This document shows positions 1 through 5,104 of a stretch of DNA of 5,121 nucleotides, piece after piece. How positions within the stretch are numbered: position 1 is the stretch's first letter; every line of letters begins with the position of its first letter. The stretch is from positions 1 through 5,121 of the forward strand of contig JAUXIQ010000178.1 in the NCBI GenBank assembly GCA_030620925.1, written 5' to 3'. This stretch comes from JAUXIQ01 sp030620925 [NCBI: Nitrospinota bacterium]. Lineage in GTDB: Bacteria > JAUXIQ01. Position numbers and translations under genes: made by a program. The notes beneath the pieces are model-generated. The model was not told the DNA's origin. It saw nothing but the letters and a program-made list of their open reading frames with translations, and ran no database searches.

Positions 1-280
1 CTAACGTATAGGGAGGGTCGATCGCTTCACCTTTCATGCGAGCTTCCATTATCGTCGCCAGGTCGGGAATGCCTGATTCCTCGAATTTTGTTGACAGCCC
101 AACGTCGCGGTTGTCGAACCGAATGACGAAATGTCCCCTATCGACGAGCTGTCCGCAGAACTCTTCATCCCAGACGATCATTTGGAGAGCAAATCCAGCA
201 ATCAAAAGTAACGGTCGGGCTGAAGGGTCTCCGAAAGTGTCATATTCAATCTGTATTCCGTTGGCTTTTACATTTGGCAT
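1..280 (-). CDS. Alpha/beta hydrolase, N-terminal part (truncated by window edge)
   Basis: This frame was read directly from the minus strand; it has a start but no stop because it runs off the left edge, giving 93 codons plus one base. The start is supported by an excellent Shine-Dalgarno, AGGAGGA at 294-288, with 7 nt to the ATG. The N-terminus (NGIQIEYDTFGD, residues 7-18) followed by LLLIAGFALQMIVW (24-37) and RFDNRDVGLS (54-63) matches the first strands of the alpha/beta hydrolase fold in the subfamily annotated as aclacinomycin methylesterase/RdmC-like or generic hydrolases. The oxyanion-hole loop lies around residues 28-34. The nucleophile elbow and the catalytic Asp/His lie outside the window, so activity and substrate cannot be judged. 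It lies 71 bp after the acyl-CoA synthetase on the same strand and is probably in its operon. An esterase or thioesterase role would suit the neighbours, but this is inference. The family call is confident; the substrate is unknown. Confidence 0.88.
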   Translation of the reverse strand, partial: MPNVKANGIQIEYDTFGDPSARPLLLIAGFALQMIVWDEEFCGQLVDRGHFVIRFDNRDVGLSTKFEESGIPDLATIMEARMKGEAIDPPYTL

Positions 281-368
281 AATCTTTTCCTCCTCGTTTG
301 AAGTGTTTCAGTTCCTCCGGGTCTTCTGTTTCTGTAATCCTGTGAACAATTTTAATAACTGGTTCCAT
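246..368 (-). CDS. Possible 40-aa overlapping small ORF between synthetase and hydrolase
   Basis: An ATG at 368-366 opens a 40-codon frame ending in TGA at 248-246. It overlaps the last 17 bp of the synthetase gene and the first 35 bp of the hydrolase gene, so it fills the 71-bp gap completely. The first 27 residues are charged and protein-like (MEPVIKIVHRITETEDPEEL and then KHFKRGG), predicting a short amphipathic helix; the tail is read from the hydrolase start region in another frame. Against it, there is no good ribosome binding site near its ATG (only a GGAAAG about 15 nt upstream), no family is recognised, and short open frames arise by chance. It could be a coupling peptide carrying ribosomes from the synthetase stop towards the hydrolase start, or nothing. 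Confidence 0.2.
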   Translation of the reverse strand: MEPVIKIVHRITETEDPEELKHFKRGGKDYAKCKSQRNTD

Positions 369-1893
369 ATTTTTCACGGAGCGCTTTCCTGAGGATTTTA
401 CCGGTCGGGTTTTTAGGCAGCTCTTCTTGAACGAACAGGACGCTCCGGGGCTTCTTGTAGCCCGCCAGGTTGGCCCTGCACAACTCGATTATCTCTTCTT
501 CCGTTGCGGCCGAACCTTCTTTCAGCTTGATCACGGCCCTCACCGATTCGCCCCATGCTTGGTCGGGATAACCGATAACCGCCGCCTCCATCACCGAAGG
601 ATGCCGGTATATTACCTCCTCCACCTCCCTGGGGTAGATATTCTCCCCGCCGCTTAAAATCATGTCTTTCTGCCGGTCGGTGATAAAAATGTAGCCATCC
701 TCGTCCACCCAGGCCATATCCCCGGTATGCAGCCACCCGTTTACGATGGTTTCCGCCGTGGCTTCGGGCTGGTTCCAGTAGCCTTTCATTACGCTGTCAG
801 ACCGCACCACTATCTCTCCCATCTGACCGTCCGGTTTTACGTCGCTTCCTTTTTCGTCCACCACGCGCGCCTTTACGTTCATCATCTCTTTTCCGCAGGA
901 AGAAAGGCGCCGCACGAGCTTCTCCGGCCCCTGGATGATGTGCTCCTCCGGCTTAAGGGCGGTAATGGGGCCCGTGCTTTCCGTGAGGCCGTAAGACTGA
1001 TAAAACAGATTCCCAAACCGCTCGATGCCCTCGCGCAGAAGCTCCACCGGCATGGGCGATGTGCCGTAAGCGATCTGTCTCAGGGAGCTTGTATCATACT
1101 TATCGATTTCGGGTTGACGCAGCAGGAAATTGAACATCGTAGGCGCAAAGATGGTGACGCTTATCTTTTCCTTCTCTATGATGCTCAATGCGTGTTGGGG
1201 ATCGCATTTCTTCATTAGGTGAACGGTGGCGCCGCAGCTCAACAGGGTCAATACCGTGCAGCACCCGACGTGGAAGAGGGGGAGGTTGAACAACGATACG
1301 TCGTCGGACGAGTAGTTTCTGCTCCGGGCGAGGCTGAAGAACGTGGATATGGCGTTCTTATGGGTTATCATGACCCCTTTGGGGGAACCCGTGGTGCCGC
1401 TGGTGTAAATGAACCACGCCGTGTCGTCTTGGGTCTGGGTCGTATCCGGTTTGTGCAGTGGAAATCGGGCTGAGAAGTTCTCATAATCGATCATGCCCAG
1501 GGGGGGTTTACCTATGTAGAGGAAGTGCTCGACGTCCGGAATATCGCTGCGCAAACTTTCAGCGCGGTCCGCATAGTCGTCCAGAACGATCAGTACCCTG
1601 GCGCCCGAGTCGTTTATGATAGACGCCATTTCACGTTCGGCAAGCCTGTAGTTGACCGGCACGAGGATCATCCCCGCGCAAGGCGCGGCGAGGTATAGCT
1701 CGACGTATTGGTGGCAGTTCTCGCCGAGAACAGCGATCCTGTCGCCGGGGCGGGCAATGGAAAGCAAAGCGTTTGCGGCCCTGTAAACCCGGTCTTTAAG
1801 TTGTGAAAACGTTATCCGGTTCCCCTCAAAACAGACTGCTTCTTTAGCGGGATAACGTCCGGCATTCAGATCGATCACATCGCCAAGCAGCAT
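352..1893 (-). CDS. AMP-forming acyl-CoA synthetase (fatty- or aromatic-acid CoA ligase)
   Basis: A 513-residue member of the ANL (AMP-binding) superfamily, full length for a class I acyl-CoA ligase. It activates a carboxylic acid with ATP to an acyl-adenylate and then to the CoA thioester, in the cytosol. Visible core motifs: the P-loop YTSGTTGSPKGV (163-174), the adenine/acyl motif YQSYGLTES (298-306), the hinge-region motif GWLHTGD (386-392) with TDRQKD (405-410), SGGENIYP (414-421), and the C-terminal PKNPTGKI (493-500) with catalytic lysine K499. All expected catalytic residues are present. The start at 1893 gives a family-typical N-terminus; upstream is only a modest GGGGGAAG ribosome site. 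It sits 37 bp after the deacetylase gene and is probably co-transcribed. The P-x4-G-K tail motif is the type recognised by Pat-like lysine acyltransferases in other bacteria. The acyl substrate (medium-chain, long-chain or aromatic) cannot be read from sequence alone; FadD3/FadD13-like ligases are the nearest style. Confidence 0.93.
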   Translation of the reverse strand: MLLGDVIDLNAGRYPAKEAVCFEGNRITFSQLKDRVYRAANALLSIARPGDRIAVLGENCHQYVELYLAAPCAGMILVPVNYRLAEREMASIINDSGARVLIVLDDYADRAESLRSDIPDVEHFLYIGKPPLGMIDYENFSARFPLHKPDTTQTQDDTAWFIYTSGTTGSPKGVMITHKNAISTFFSLARSRNYSSDDVSLFNLPLFHVGCCTVLTLLSCGATVHLMKKCDPQHALSIIEKEKISVTIFAPTMFNFLLRQPEIDKYDTSSLRQIAYGTSPMPVELLREGIERFGNLFYQSYGLTESTGPITALKPEEHIIQGPEKLVRRLSSCGKEMMNVKARVVDEKGSDVKPDGQMGEIVVRSDSVMKGYWNQPEATAETIVNGWLHTGDMAWVDEDGYIFITDRQKDMILSGGENIYPREVEEVIYRHPSVMEAAVIGYPDQAWGESVRAVIKLKEGSAATEEEIIELCRANLAGYKKPRSVLFVQEELPKNPTGKILRKALREKYGTSY

Positions 1894-1930
1894 ATTTCTT
1901 CCCCCGCCTTGCCGGGGAGCGGCCCCCGCG

Positions 1931-3061
1931 CTACAGCTTCCAGAACCGGCTCTGGGCCTCTCGAACTTCCTGGAGGGCCCGCTCCGTATCCAGAGACACC
2001 TCTCTGGAGGGCCTCAGCCCGGCGACGGATTCGGCCGCCGGGTCTTCTATGGCCGACTTGACTCCGCTCAGCTCCTCGATTACGGCCAGGCCGCAGTAGG
2101 GAGCGTAACTCTCGCTGTAGCCGCCTTCGTGCACCATGACCAGCCGCCCTCCGCAGAGCTCTTCCGCCGCCTGGAGCATCAGGCGGGTCATCCTGCGGAA
2201 CCCGTCGGCGGAGACCACCATTCGCCCCATAGGGTCTGACCGGCTGGGGTCCAGCCCCGAGGAAACCATCAGCAGGTCGGGCTGGTGCTGCCTGGCTATG
2301 GGAACCACTATCTGCTCGAAGGCGGTCGCGTAGCCCATGTCGCCTGTACCCGCGGGCAGAGGCAGGTTTACGGTGAATCCCTCGCCGGGGCCTTCGCCCG
2401 TTTCTTCCACCGTCCCCGAGTCGAAAGGATAGAGTCCCTCCTGGTGCAGCGATATGAACACTACCGAGGGGTCGGAATAGAAGGCCGCCTGTGTTCCGTT
2501 GCCGTGGTGTACGTCCCAGTCAACGATGAGGATACGGTCGACGTTGTGGACGGCTTTGGCGTGTTTGGCGGCGACGGCGACGTTATTGAAGATGCAAAAA
2601 CCCATGCCCTTGTCGGCCACGGCGTGGTGACCCGGGGGACGCAAGAGGGCGTAGATGTTCCGGGTCCGGCCCTGCAGTGTGGCGTCCACGGCCGCCATGG
2701 CGCCCCCCGCCGCCAGTAGGGCGATCTCAAAGGAGCCCTCGCCCATCAGGGCGGCTTCGCCGGCGTCGCCGCCGCCCTGGACGACGCTGATCTCAAGAAC
2801 CCGCCGGATATAGTCCGCCGTGTGGTAGCGCTCTATATCCGGGATTTCAGCAGGGTAGGGGGACACCTCCAGAAGATGCTGCGCCAGGCCCGATTTATCC
2901 ACCAGTTCTTTGATACGGCTCACCCGCCGGGGGCTTTCGACGTGTGGGTCCTGGTCATCGTAAGGGTATGGCCGGGGGGGCCAGCCAATCATGGCGACCC
3001 CCGGATCGTGTTTCAGGTAAGCGGGATGGAAGACAAAGCCGGTGCGGGGGTTATCCACCAT
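1931..3061 (-). CDS. Class II HDAC-like Zn-dependent deacetylase (AcuC/HDAH/APAH superfamily)
   Basis: A 376-residue arginase/deacetylase-fold enzyme expected to hydrolyse acyl groups from lysine side chains, or possibly acetylpolyamines, in the cytosol. The active site is intact: RPPGHHA (141-147) supplies the H145/H146 dyad, then GFCIFNN (154-160) and DWDVHHGNGTQ (181-191) with Zn ligands D183 and H185. D276 in the segment GLDPSRSDPMGRM (269-281) is the third likely ligand. HEGGY (311-315) supplies the catalytic tyrosine Y315, so it is not a class IIa-like Tyr-to-His variant. The N-terminus carries a longer L1 loop than AcuC: the canonical HPExPxR is replaced by HVESPRR (40-46), about 20 residues after H18, as in bacterial class II HDACs. 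The start at 3061 is backed by GGGAGG (3076-3071) 9 nt upstream. It is first in a leftward operon, 37 bp before the acyl-CoA synthetase, a context recalling AcuC with acetyl-CoA synthetase. The substrate is inferred only. Confidence 0.93.
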   Translation of the reverse strand: MVDNPRTGFVFHPAYLKHDPGVAMIGWPPRPYPYDDQDPHVESPRRVSRIKELVDKSGLAQHLLEVSPYPAEIPDIERYHTADYIRRVLEISVVQGGGDAGEAALMGEGSFEIALLAAGGAMAAVDATLQGRTRNIYALLRPPGHHAVADKGMGFCIFNNVAVAAKHAKAVHNVDRILIVDWDVHHGNGTQAAFYSDPSVVFISLHQEGLYPFDSGTVEETGEGPGEGFTVNLPLPAGTGDMGYATAFEQIVVPIARQHQPDLLMVSSGLDPSRSDPMGRMVVSADGFRRMTRLMLQAAEELCGGRLVMVHEGGYSESYAPYCGLAVIEELSGVKSAIEDPAAESVAGLRPSREVSLDTERALQEVREAQSRFWKL

Positions 3062-3087
3062 GATCGATGACCTCCCTCTGCGAATTT

Positions 3088-3117
3088 ATTATGGTCTCAG
3101 CCGTGAACCGCGGTTAA
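3088..3117 (-). promoter_or_regulatory. Candidate leftward promoter for the deacetylase-synthetase operon
   Basis: Reading the minus strand, TTAACC (3117-3112) is followed after 18 nt by CATAAT (3093-3088). The -10 box matches consensus at 5 of 6 positions and the -35 at 4 of 6. Transcription would begin near 3081, leaving a leader of about 20 nt that just contains the GGGAGG ribosome site. The match is moderate, so this is a candidate only. Confidence 0.35.
3106..3115. promoter_or_regulatory. Perfect 10-bp palindrome AACCGCGGTT
   Basis: The palindrome overlaps the candidate leftward -35 box (3117-3112), a placement where a bound dimeric regulator would block RNA polymerase. Ten-base palindromes also occur by chance, so an operator role is a suggestion. 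Confidence 0.25.
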
Positions 3118-3137
3118 CCCCCCCCATCTTGAGGGGG
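3118..3137. repeat. Small C/G hairpin
   Basis: A run of eight C (3118-3125) is followed by a 7-nt spacer ATCTTGA and five G (3133-3137), allowing a 5-bp stem. It lacks a T-tract on either side, so it does not look like an intrinsic terminator. It may be a remnant of a dispersed repeat. Confidence 0.3.
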
Positions 3138-3138
3138 C

Positions 3139-3170
3139 ATTGTTTGCATACTCAAGCGTATGACGACAAT
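3139..3170. promoter_or_regulatory. 32-bp imperfect dyad, possible operator
   Basis: Two nested inverted pairs share one centre: ATTGT (3139-3143) with ACAAT (3166-3170), and CATAC (3147-3151) with GTATG (3158-3162). The outer and inner arms are separated by 3 nt on each side, and the central spacer is TCAAGC. The symmetric size suits a dimeric helix-turn-helix regulator such as a TetR-type repressor of fatty acid genes, but no regulator is encoded here. It lies 78 bp upstream of the deacetylase start, just upstream of the candidate leftward -35 box. Confidence 0.3.
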
Positions 3171-3441
3171 TCTAACGGGTGCCAGAGGGGCTTAGCCCGG
3201 ACCGGCCTTTCGTCTATTGCGGCAGACCCCGGCGTTCCATCCGAACCGGAGTTTCCAAAGGATATCGTCGCCCCACCCGCATTAATTGTACCGATGATTT
3301 CTGCAATAAGCCCATATCCTACCATAAAAACCTGACTGATTGAGGAAGGGGGTGATTATTGATTCACTCAAAAGGAAGGTAAAATTTTCAGTTATTCTGG
3401 TAAATTCTTGCAGTTTCTTTCAATTCGCTGTAAATTTATGG

Positions 3442-3469
3442 TTAACATAATTAACATAGTTAATATAAT
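3442..3469 (+). promoter_or_regulatory. Upstream thiolase promoter candidate (P1)
   Basis: TTAACA (3442-3447, 5 of 6 matches to consensus) and a perfect TATAAT (3464-3469) are separated by 16 bp. The elements lie inside the tandem repeats. Transcription would start near 3476, about 168 nt before the thiolase ATG. Confidence 0.45.
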
Positions 3470-3479
3470 GGTAATATAG
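3442..3479. repeat. Four tandem 9-11-bp AT-rich repeats
   Basis: The units TTAACATAA (3442-3450), TTAACATAG (3451-3459), TTAATATAA (3460-3468) and TGGTAATATAG (3469-3479) follow head to tail and become more divergent rightward. The first two differ at one base. They coincide with the upstream promoter candidate, so they could be iterated binding sites for a regulator or simply repeat-derived promoter sequence. Confidence 0.6.
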
Positions 3480-3482
3480 AGG

Positions 3483-3511
3483 TTGATATGGGTGATGGGT
3501 ATATGTATAAT
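3483..3511 (+). promoter_or_regulatory. Main thiolase promoter candidate (P2)
   Basis: TTGATA (3483-3488, 5 of 6) and a perfect TATAAT (3506-3511) are separated by the ideal 17 bp, with AT-rich DNA upstream that could act as an UP element. This is the best sigma70-type promoter in the window. Transcription would start near 3518, leaving a leader of about 125 nt before the thiolase start. Confidence 0.6.
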
Positions 3512-3643
3512 TAATTGTGCCTCGCACGGGTTAGAGGTGGGCAAGGAGGAAGGTTTCAGTTTTAGGTACAATATTATGGCGAGGATAGGGATTCAACCCG
3601 GAATTTATTAAAGGACGGTATCAATTGAGGAAGGAGTCGCGAG

Positions 3644-4849
3644 ATGACAAAAGGCATCAAGGATAAGGTAGTTATTCTGGGCATGGGCTGTTCCAAGTTC
3701 GGTGAGCGTTGGGAAGCTGGCTCAGAAGATCTTCTGGTAGAGGCGTTCGTGGAATGTATCGAAGACGCGGGAATCGACAAGAAGGAGCTCGAGGCCTGCT
3801 ATTACGGATGCCAGATCGATGAAGTTAACGTGGGCAAAGGGGCCAACCCCTGCGCCACCACGCTCAAGTTACCCTATATCCCCGTGACCAGGGTGGAGAA
3901 CTACTGCGCCACCGCCACCGAAGCCTTCAGGGCTGCGGCATACGCGGTAGCCTCCGGAGCCTACGATATCGCTCTGGCTATAGGCGTGGAAAAATTGAAA
4001 GATACCGGCTACGGGGGGCTCCCCGGCGGTAACGGCGGCGGTCAGATGTCGGTTAATATCGGCTTTGACGGCACGGCCCCCGGGATGTTCGCCCAGTTAG
4101 CCACCGGCTACTCAAATAAGTACGATATACCCATGGATAAGCTGAAGGAAGCCATGGCCCACATTTCCTGGAAGAGCCATAAAAACGGCGCCATGAATCC
4201 CAGGGCGCATCTCCGCAAAGAAGTGAGCATGGAACAGATACTGAAAGCTCCCATGATCGCTTATCCGTTGGGCCTGTTCGACTGCTGCGGCGTGAGCGAC
4301 GGTGCCGCCGCCGCTATTATCACCACCCCGGAAATAGCTAAAAAACTGAAGCCGAACGATGATATCGTCAAAGTCAAGGCGCTCCAGATTGCAGTCAGCT
4401 CCGGTGAGGAAGCGTTATACAACACCTGGGACGGAGCGCATATAGAGACAGTCAAACGAGCCGCTGCCTCAGCCTACCAGGAAGCGGGCATAAAAAATCC
4501 CCGTGAAGAGATCAGCATGATGGAAGTGCACGACTGCTTCTCCATCACCGAGCTCTGTGTCTATGAAGACCTGGGGATTTCCCCCAGGGGTGAGGCCGTA
4601 GACGACATCATGAACGGGTTCTACGATCTGGACGGCCAGATACCCTGCCAGAGCGACGGCGGGTTGAAATGCTTCGGCCATCCCATAGGGGCTTCAGGGT
4701 TGAGGATGATCTACGAAGTCTACAACCAGCTTCTCGGAAGATTGCCCGCAGAAAGGCAGATCAAAGACCCCGTCAAGGGATTGACTCATAACCTGGGCGG
4801 TTCACCCAGCCAGAATGTCAGCAGCATAGCCATTCTGGGCAAAGATTAA
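3644..4849 (+). CDS. SCP-x/SCP2-type thiolase (acetyl-CoA C-acyltransferase-like)
   Basis: A 401-residue thiolase-fold protein of the SCP2/lipid-transfer thiolase branch, which interconverts 3-ketoacyl-CoA plus CoA with acyl-CoA plus acetyl-CoA, or a related branched or aromatic substrate. Active-site residues are present: nucleophile C88 in VENYCATATEAF (84-95), the HDCF motif (296-299) with H296 and C298, and GGLKCFGHPIGASG (339-352) with H346. The C-terminal loop reads THNLGGSPSQ (381-390), so the usual CxG cysteine of classical thiolases is replaced, as in SCP2 thiolases where the HDCF cysteine takes that role. The start at 3644 has AAGGAG (3631-3636) 7 nt upstream and the family N-terminus DKVVILGMGCSKFGERW. 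Bacterial and archaeal relatives commonly work with a small DUF35 Zn-ribbon/OB-fold partner encoded next door (as in archaeal acetoacetyl-CoA thiolase complexes and BbsAB), but none is seen here. It has its own promoter region and a terminator directly after it. Substrate unknown. Confidence 0.92.
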   Translation: MTKGIKDKVVILGMGCSKFGERWEAGSEDLLVEAFVECIEDAGIDKKELEACYYGCQIDEVNVGKGANPCATTLKLPYIPVTRVENYCATATEAFRAAAYAVASGAYDIALAIGVEKLKDTGYGGLPGGNGGGQMSVNIGFDGTAPGMFAQLATGYSNKYDIPMDKLKEAMAHISWKSHKNGAMNPRAHLRKEVSMEQILKAPMIAYPLGLFDCCGVSDGAAAAIITTPEIAKKLKPNDDIVKVKALQIAVSSGEEALYNTWDGAHIETVKRAAASAYQEAGIKNPREEISMMEVHDCFSITELCVYEDLGISPRGEAVDDIMNGFYDLDGQIPCQSDGGLKCFGHPIGASGLRMIYEVYNQLLGRLPAERQIKDPVKGLTHNLGGSPSQNVSSIAILGKD

Positions 4850-4862
4850 CGAAAGTCGTAGA

Positions 4863-4887
4863 GTCGGTTCCTTTTCAGGGAATCGAC
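4863..4887 (+). other. Hairpin just before the terminator
   Basis: GTCGGTTCC (4863-4871) pairs with GGAATCGAC (4879-4887) as nine pairs including one G-U wobble, with a 7-nt loop. There is no T-tract, so it is not itself a terminator. It could stabilise the 3' end of the thiolase mRNA against exonucleases. Confidence 0.4.
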
Positions 4888-4899
4888 CCGGAGAAAAAT

Positions 4900-4939
4900 A
4901 CGAAGCCCCGTTCTTCGGAACGGGGCTTCGTCTTTTTTT
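4900..4939 (+). terminator. Intrinsic (Rho-independent) terminator of the thiolase gene
   Basis: ACGAAGCCCCGTTC (4900-4913) and its exact complement GAACGGGGCTTCGT (4918-4931) form a perfect 14-bp stem closed by the extra-stable loop TTCG (4914-4917). A C and then seven T (4933-4939) follow. It lies 50 bp after the thiolase stop. The opposite side has AAAAATA just before the stem, giving a weaker T-rich tract on the minus strand, so it may also stop leftward transcription. Confidence 0.95.
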
Positions 4940-4998
4940 GGATAAAAGCTGATTATCGCCTGCTCGAGCAAGCCCACGTTCTTAATCATGGACAATTA

Positions 4999-5104
4999 CC
5001 CCGCCATACGCGGGACGCCCCTACGAGAAATTGCTGGGGACGTTGGGGGGTTGTAGGGGCGTATTGCATACGCCCAATAGGGCGGGTTATAAACCCGCCC
5101 CTAC
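4999..5104. repeat. Compound palindromic repeat (REP/MITE-like)
   Basis: The core 5053-5104 is bounded by GTAG (5053-5056) and CTAC (5101-5104) and contains two back-to-back perfect hairpins: GGGCGTAT/ATACGCCC with a TGC loop (5057-5075), and GGGCGGGTT/AACCCGCCC with an ATA loop (5080-5100). It could fold as a three-way junction. A related inverted arm, ACGCCCCTAC (5015-5024), mirrors GTAGGGGCGT (5053-5062) and is preceded by a 5-bp stem CCCGC/GCGGG (5000-5014). Similar GTAGGGGCG...CGCCCCTAC modules are scattered in many environmental bacterial genomes, as far as I recall. No transposase is encoded in the window. Confidence 0.75.

Larger units (their letters stand above)
3062..3643. other. 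Divergent intergenic control region between deacetylase and thiolase genes
   Basis: This 582-bp stretch separates two divergently transcribed units. The left third (to about 3300) has normal base composition and holds the leftward promoter candidate, a 10-bp palindrome, a C8/G5 hairpin and a larger dyad. The part from about 3355 to 3520 is strikingly AT-rich and holds tandem repeats and two rightward promoters. From about 3520 to 3643 is the presumed thiolase leader. No convincing gene, tRNA or riboswitch was recognised. The 11-mer ATTGAGGAAGG occurs at 3339-3349 and again at 3624-3634, the second copy forming the thiolase ribosome site. Confidence 0.7.

Noticed and set aside
36-392. Plus-strand open frame across the hydrolase start
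   Set aside because: It is antisense to the hydrolase N-terminus, which has clear fold motifs and a perfect ribosome site.
727-1218. Long plus-strand open frame antisense to the synthetase (and the further one at 1219-1473)
   Set aside because: It lies wholly opposite a gene with intact catalytic motifs, has histidine/arginine-rich composition typical of antisense frames, and shows no recognisable domain.
2285-2719. Plus-strand open frame antisense to the deacetylase
   Set aside because: The GC-rich opposite strand of a real gene commonly lacks stops; no motif or ribosome site supports it.
3152-3325. Minus-strand 57-codon frame (starting MVGYGLIAEIIGTINAGG)
   Set aside because: Only a weak AGG lies upstream of its ATG, no family is recognised, and the same DNA is open on the other strand too, which suggests chance.
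3042-3335. Plus-strand frame of 97 codons in the intergenic region, with a faint resemblance to MaoC-like hydratase text near DIVAPPALIV
   Set aside because: It begins inside the deacetylase gene, has no ribosome site, and the similarity is a few residues without the hydratase catalytic Asp/His pattern. A decayed fragment cannot be excluded.
3390-3680. Repeated GTTATTCTGG at 3391-3400 and 3671-3680
   Set aside because: One copy is inside the thiolase coding sequence, where the residues are family-typical; a 10-base match is compatible with chance.
4961-4970. Perfect palindrome TGCTCGAGCA
   Set aside because: It is short, has no promoter or gene start nearby, and does not match the neighbouring repeat.
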